From positions 1-27,626 of the forward strand of contig JAHAEW010000042.1 in the NCBI GenBank assembly GCA_018374635.1: 27,626 nucleotides of DNA, written 5' to 3'. Position numbers and translations under genes: made by a program. A model generated the notes under the pieces. That model was not told the origin of the DNA. It was given only the letters and a program-made list of their open reading frames with translations, and did no database searches. Origin of the DNA: Clostridiales bacterium. GTDB lineage: Bacteria; Bacillota; Clostridia; Oscillospirales; Oscillospiraceae. How positions within the stretch are numbered: position 1 is the stretch's first letter; each line of letters opens with the position of its first letter. This document shows positions 24,335 through 27,626 of the stretch, one piece after another.

Positions 24335-25249
24335 ATGCTGCCCATTGTCCTGAGTATCCTGGGAGTCCTGCTCCTGCTGATCCTGGTCCTCAACATCAAG
24401 TTCGTTCCCCAGTCCAAGGCCTACGTCATCGAGCGCCTGGGCGCTTTCCACGCGGTCTGGGGCGTGGGTCCCCACTTCAAGGTCCCCTTCTTTGAGCGGG
24501 TGGCCAAGGCGGTCTCCCTCAAGGAGCAGGTGGTGGACTTCGCCCCCCAGCCGGTCATCACCAAGGACAACGTCACCATGCAGATTGACACCGTGATCTA
24601 CTTCCAGATCACCGATCCCAAGCTCTACACCTACGGCGTGGAGCACCCCATGAGCGCCATTGAGAACCTGACCGCCACCACCCTGCGCAACATCATCGGC
24701 GAGCTGGAGCTGGACCAGACCCTCACCAGCCGGGACATCATCAACACCAAGATGCGCACCCTTCTGGACGAGGCCACCGACCCCTGGGGCATCAAGGTCA
24801 ACCGGGTGGAGCTCAAGAACATCATCCCGCCCAGAGAGATCCAGGATGCCATGGAGAAGCAGATGAAGGCCGAGCGCGAGCGCCGGGAGTCCATCCTCCA
24901 GGCCGAGGGCCAGAAGCAGTCCCAGATCCTGGTAGCCGAGGGCGAGAAGCAGTCGGCCATCCTGCGGGCCGACGCGGCCAAGCAGGCCGCCATCCTGGAG
25001 GCCGAGGGCAAGGCCGAGGCCATCCTCAAGGTGCAGCAGGCCCTGGCCGACTCCATCGAGATGCTCAACCGGGCCAACCCCAACGACCAGGTGGTCAAGA
25101 TCAAGGCGCTGGAGGCCTTCCAGGCCGCCGCCGACGGACGGGCCACCAAGATCATCATCCCCAGCGAGATCCAGGGCCTGGCCGGTCTGTGCGCCAGCGC
25201 CAAGGGCATCTTCGACTCCATGGAGCCGAACGCCTCCGCCAAGAAATAA
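24335..25249 (+). CDS. SPFH/stomatin-like membrane protein (QmcA type)
   Basis: A 304-residue protein with one N-terminal membrane helix (about 2-20, VLSILGVLLLLILVLNI) and an SPFH/Band 7 domain (about 22-190) with FVPQSKAYVIERLGAFH, VDFAPQPVITKDNV and DEATDPWGIKVNRVELKNI. A long Ala/Glu/Lys coiled coil follows (about 170-240, for example AEGEKQSAILRADAAKQAA), which drives oligomerisation in this family. ATG at 24335 follows GAGGAGG. It is encoded with NfeD and ended by a strong terminator. Confidence 0.95.
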   Translation: MLPIVLSILGVLLLLILVLNIKFVPQSKAYVIERLGAFHAVWGVGPHFKVPFFERVAKAVSLKEQVVDFAPQPVITKDNVTMQIDTVIYFQITDPKLYTYGVEHPMSAIENLTATTLRNIIGELELDQTLTSRDIINTKMRTLLDEATDPWGIKVNRVELKNIIPPREIQDAMEKQMKAERERRESILQAEGQKQSQILVAEGEKQSAILRADAAKQAAILEAEGKAEAILKVQQALADSIEMLNRANPNDQVVKIKALEAFQAAADGRATKIIIPSEIQGLAGLCASAKGIFDSMEPNASAKK

Positions 25250-25268
25250 GCGCCGCTCCCATAGCAGA

Positions 25269-25302
25269 GGACGGCAGGCCAACCGGCCTGCCGTCCTTTT
25301 TT
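25269..25302 (+). terminator. Terminator of the NfeD/SPFH operon
   Basis: A perfect 12-bp stem (25269-25280 and 25285-25296) with loop aacc is followed by six T. Confidence 0.95.
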
Positions 25303-25313
25303 GTCCCGATCGT

Positions 25314-26615
25314 TTATTTTTCCTTTTCCGGGGACTCGCCGTCCTCCTGGGGGAGGACCTCCACCCGGATCTCCATGACCCGGCGGTGGTCCACCCGGGT
25401 GACCGTGACGTCCAGGCCCTCGGCCTGGAAGCGGTCCCCCTCCTCGGGGACCCGACCGATCTGCTCCATGACCCAGCCCGAGACGGTATTGGCGTCGCAC
25501 TCTCCCCGGATGGAGAAGAGGTCGAAGAGATCGGTGAGGTCGGCGTTGCAGGAGATGAGATAGCTGCCGTCCTCCTGCTTCTTGAACTCCTCGATGACCT
25601 CGTCGTGCTCGTCCCAGATCTCGCCCACCAGCTCCTCCACGATGTCCTCCAGGGTGACCAGGCCCTCGGTGCCGCCGTACTCGTCCACCACGATGACCAT
25701 GTGGGCCTTCTCCTTCTGGAGGATGCGCAGCAGGTCGGAGATCTTGGTGTTTCCGGTGGTGTAGAGCACATTGCTCATAAAGGAGCTCACATCCTCCCGG
25801 CCGTGGAAGCGGGCGGCGTGGAAATCCTTCTCGTGGATCACGCCCACCACGTCGTCGATATCCTCATGGTAGACCGGGATGCGGGAGAAGCCGCTCTCGG
25901 CGAAGACCCGGGCGATCTCGTCCATGGAGTCGGTGTCCTCCACCGCCACGATGTCCACCCGGGGGGTGAGGATCTCCTCCACCTCCAGGTCGTTGAACTC
26001 GATGGCGGCCCGGATGAGCTGGCTCTCGTGCTGGTCCAGCCCGCCCTCGGTCTCGGCCTGGTCCACCATGGTGACCAGCTCCTCCTCGGTGATGCCGTCG
26101 TTGGAGGCGTTATGGAAGAGCTTGGAGAGCAGGCGCTTCCACTGGCTGAAGAGGAAGTTGGCCGGGGTGAGGACCACCATGAAAAAGCGCAGCAGGGGCG
26201 TAGAGAACATGGCGAAGGCCTCGGGGGACTCCTTGGCCAGGCTCTTGGGGGAGATCTCGCCAAAGACCAGGATCACCACGGTGAGCACCACGGTGGAGAC
26301 GGCGGGGCCGCTCTGCGCGTCCAGCAGGTCCACAAAGAAGAGGGTGGATACGGTGGTGGCGGAGATGTTCACGATGTTGTTGCCGATCAGGATGGTGGAG
26401 AGGAGCTTGTCATAGCTCTCTGCCAGCGCTAAGGTGCGGGCGGCCCGCTGGTCGCCGTTGTCCGCCCGGCTCTTGAGCCGGATGCGGTTGAGGGAGGTAA
26501 AGGCCGTCTCGGTGGCGGAAAAGTAGGCCGACATGGCCACCAGGATCACAATTGCGATCAACATTCCAATACTGTCACTGCCCATAGGGGAACTCATCAA
26601 CTCCATTTTCATCAT
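25314..26615 (-). CDS. CNNM/CorC (HlyC) family membrane protein with CBS domains
   Basis: A 433-residue protein with DUF21/CNNM membrane domain (about 15-180: LIAIVILVAMSAYFSATETAF, ILIGNNIVNISAT, VSTVVLTVVILVFGEISPKS), two CBS domains (about 210-335: EEILTPRVDIVAVEDTDS and MVIVVDEYGGTEGLVTLEDIVEELVG) and a C-terminal CorC_HlyC domain. Relatives are implicated in magnesium or cobalt export; the older name hemolysin is misleading. The start is taken as the ATG at 26615, but its Shine-Dalgarno is weak and nearby in-frame ATGs (26612, 26606, 26597) are possible. A long structured leader precedes it. The stop is 12 bases from the end of the convergent operon terminator. Confidence 0.92.
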   Translation of the reverse strand: MMKMELMSSPMGSDSIGMLIAIVILVAMSAYFSATETAFTSLNRIRLKSRADNGDQRAARTLALAESYDKLLSTILIGNNIVNISATTVSTLFFVDLLDAQSGPAVSTVVLTVVILVFGEISPKSLAKESPEAFAMFSTPLLRFFMVVLTPANFLFSQWKRLLSKLFHNASNDGITEEELVTMVDQAETEGGLDQHESQLIRAAIEFNDLEVEEILTPRVDIVAVEDTDSMDEIARVFAESGFSRIPVYHEDIDDVVGVIHEKDFHAARFHGREDVSSFMSNVLYTTGNTKISDLLRILQKEKAHMVIVVDEYGGTEGLVTLEDIVEELVGEIWDEHDEVIEEFKKQEDGSYLISCNADLTDLFDLFSIRGECDANTVSGWVMEQIGRVPEEGDRFQAEGLDVTVTRVDHRRVMEIRVEVLPQEDGESPEKEK

Positions 26616-26770
26616 ATATTGGTTTCCATCTCTACGCAGGAAAGGACAGCCCTAGCTCACGGCGGAGTAAGGCTGCCCTCGGAATCGCTCTATTCTGTTG
26701 ACACAAGGGAGGTTCGTCCACCTGGGCTCACCTGCTCCTTCCCACAGATTTCGATGCGCCTGCATCAGTA
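26616..26770 (-). promoter_or_regulatory. Structured 5' leader of the CorC-like gene, candidate riboswitch
   Basis: The transcript starting near 26770 would carry about 155 untranslated bases. Reading along the minus strand it contains a GATGC/GCATC hairpin, then GGAGCAGGTGAGCCCAGG, GTCAACAGAATAG, and a long stem with GGGCAGCCTTACTC paired to GAG-TAGGGCTGTCC (about 26650-26682, with G-T pairs and one bulge). AGGTGAG and GTCAACAGAA recall the M-box magnesium riboswitch, but the spacing between them is far shorter than in known M-boxes, so I do not call it as such. Confidence 0.5.
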
Positions 26771-26776
26771 TGAGAC

Positions 26777-26805
26777 AGTATAGCATATTCTCTTTCAAAT
26801 TGCAA
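26777..26805 (-). promoter_or_regulatory. Promoter of the CorC-like gene
   Basis: On the minus strand TTGCAA (26800-26805), 17 bases, TATACT (26777-26782), preceded by TG as an extended -10. Confidence 0.85.
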
Positions 26806-26955
26806 GCGTCCCTCTCCCCTCCACTTGGCAAGGCACTCTCTCCGGAAAAAGCCCCGCTTTCTTGTGCTTTTGCCCAAAAGAGAAACCGGATGTCAGGAAA
26901 TAGACGGCGTAGTCCACAAGATTTTCTTCCGCCCTTTCCCCCTGTCGGCGCCTTA

Positions 26956-26964
26956 TGCTATAAT
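26956..26964 (+). promoter_or_regulatory. Extended -10 promoter for the 27047 gene
   Basis: ATGCTATAAT, with TATAAT at 26959-26964, lies about 83 bases before the start codon. No good -35. The rest of 26806-26950 shows no gene. Confidence 0.55.
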
Positions 26965-27046
26965 GACTTTCAACCCATGAAACAGCCCCCCTCCCACCGC
27001 TTTTCCCGGGCGGGGGAACCAATCTCCGAAAGGGATGTGAACTGGT

Positions 27047-27472
27047 ATGAATCGACTTTTTACCCTGCAATCGGCGCTGCTGACCCGTCTGAGCTCCGGT
27101 GAAGAGGCGGTCTGGACCGCCCTGCACATGGCCAGCGCGGGGACCATTGCCTGGAACATGGCCGAGGAGCTGGGGGACGACCCCTGTCTGGCCGCCTGCG
27201 CCGTGTCCCTGAAGATCTGCTCGGGCGCCTTCTCCGACGGAGAGGATCTGCGCACCTTCCTCCACCTGCTCGCCCGGTTCAGCGACAGCGAGTGCGAGTC
27301 CCTGGCCGCCGTGGCCGCGGGGGAGTGCACCGCTCCCCAGGACGCCGCCCTGTCCGACACCGCCCAGAGCGCCCAGGTGGTCGCCGCCCGGCAGTACGGC
27401 CAGCCCTTTGCCGACGAGGAGGAGCAGGCCCGCTATCACCGCTGGACCCACCGCCACGCGCTTTCTTTCTAA
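27047..27472 (+). CDS. Small helical protein, possibly a degenerate HD-domain relative
   Basis: A 141-residue soluble, mainly helical protein. The stretch VWTALHMASAGTIAWNMAEELGDDPCLAACAVSLKICSG resembles, in spacing, the first half of an HD phosphohydrolase (quoted here in part: TALHMASAGTIAW and DPCLAACAVSLKICSG), where the metal-binding HD pair would be expected but is replaced by KI. A catalytic role is therefore doubtful. The rest (DLRTFLHLLARFSDSECESLAAVAAGE) is unknown to me. ATG at 27047 has only a weak AAAGGG upstream at long spacing. It is monocistronic, ending before the palindromes at 27495. Confidence 0.65.
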   Translation: MNRLFTLQSALLTRLSSGEEAVWTALHMASAGTIAWNMAEELGDDPCLAACAVSLKICSGAFSDGEDLRTFLHLLARFSDSECESLAAVAAGECTAPQDAALSDTAQSAQVVAARQYGQPFADEEEQARYHRWTHRHALSF

Positions 27473-27494
27473 AAACCATTCCCCCGATATACCG

Positions 27495-27567
27495 AGAGCC
27501 TGTTGCAGAAGTTTTCTGCAACAGGCTCTTCAGTCTGTCAAAGAACCTCGCCAGCGGCGGGGTTCTT
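27495..27567 (+). repeat. Two adjacent palindromes, probable terminator plus second hairpin
   Basis: The first is a perfect 16-bp inverted repeat (27495-27510 and 27514-27529) with a 3-base loop and only a weak T tract after it. The second has 12-bp arms with one G-T pair (27541-27552 and 27556-27567) and loop agc, and abuts the next promoter. The first may terminate the upstream gene; its long perfect stem also fits a dispersed palindromic repeat. Confidence 0.65.
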
Positions 27568-27568
27568 C

Positions 27569-27577
27569 TGGTATAAT
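27569..27577 (+). promoter_or_regulatory. Extended -10 promoter of the gene at the window end
   Basis: TGGTATAAT, 20 bases before the ATG at 27598. The -35 position falls inside the second palindrome and does not match the consensus. Confidence 0.55.
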
Positions 27578-27597
27578 AAAGAAAAGGGGGATTGAAT

Positions 27598-27626
27598 ATG
27601 GAGAACTGGAAAAAGGATTCCCGAAA
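27598..27626 (+). CDS. Start of a gene truncated by the window end
   Basis: ATG at 27598 follows AAAAGGGGG and a TATAAT element. Only MENWKKDSR is visible, too little to identify. Confidence 0.5.

Noticed and set aside
26616..26770. M-box magnesium riboswitch
   Set aside because: Two short motifs match, but the distance between them and the missing intermediate motifs do not fit the known consensus; kept as an unnamed structured leader.

Overview
The window looks like chromosomal DNA from a high-GC anaerobic Firmicute, most likely an Oscillospiraceae/Flavonifractor-type gut bacterium. Supporting signs are the GC-rich Clostridial codon use, strong AGGAGG ribosome binding sites, a T-box in front of thrS, a perfect CIRCE operator in front of groES, short-form paired chromate transporters and an SLH/WG-repeat surface protein. 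The genus is an inference; there is no rRNA in the window to fix it.

Layout. (1) 1-6410, minus strand: lower glycolysis, trmL-pgk, then a 591-base gap, then tpiA-gpmI-eno. No gap (GAPDH) gene is present. The gap contains two extra, decayed copies of the 3' end of pgk in palindrome-rich DNA. (2) 6411-9330, plus strand: proB-proA for proline synthesis, a terminator, and a small unknown protein. (3) 9332-12600, minus strand: a two-gene chromate (CHR) transporter pair overlapping by ATGA, and a glutamine-dependent NAD synthetase. (4) 12834-15800: an XRE-type regulator divergent from a 100-residue unknown protein, followed by a threonine T-box leader and thrS, whose product lacks the N-terminal TGS domain and whose gene shows a mid-gene shift in codon use. 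(5) 15800-18000: a small accessory island, partly AT-rich, with a four-copy palindromic repeat array, a winged-helix (Rep-like) protein, a four-helix membrane protein, and a divergent HTH/SLOG-domain pair with a palindromic operator. (6) 18018-20151, minus strand: groES-groEL under CIRCE. (7) 20228-23600, minus strand: a three-gene unit of THUMP methyltransferase, secreted WG/SLH protein and lipid kinase. (8) 23817-25302, plus strand: NfeD and SPFH/stomatin-like pair. (9) 25314-26805, minus strand: a CBS/CorC-type membrane protein with a long structured leader. (10) 26940-27626, plus strand: a small helical protein, a palindrome pair and the first codons of another gene.

Most genes are housekeeping and well recognised. 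The parts least explained by known features are the pgk 3'-end repeats, the 15.8-16.0 kb repeat array with its neighbouring winged-helix gene, the HTH/SLOG pair, the thrS mosaic, and the structured leader of the CorC-like gene.
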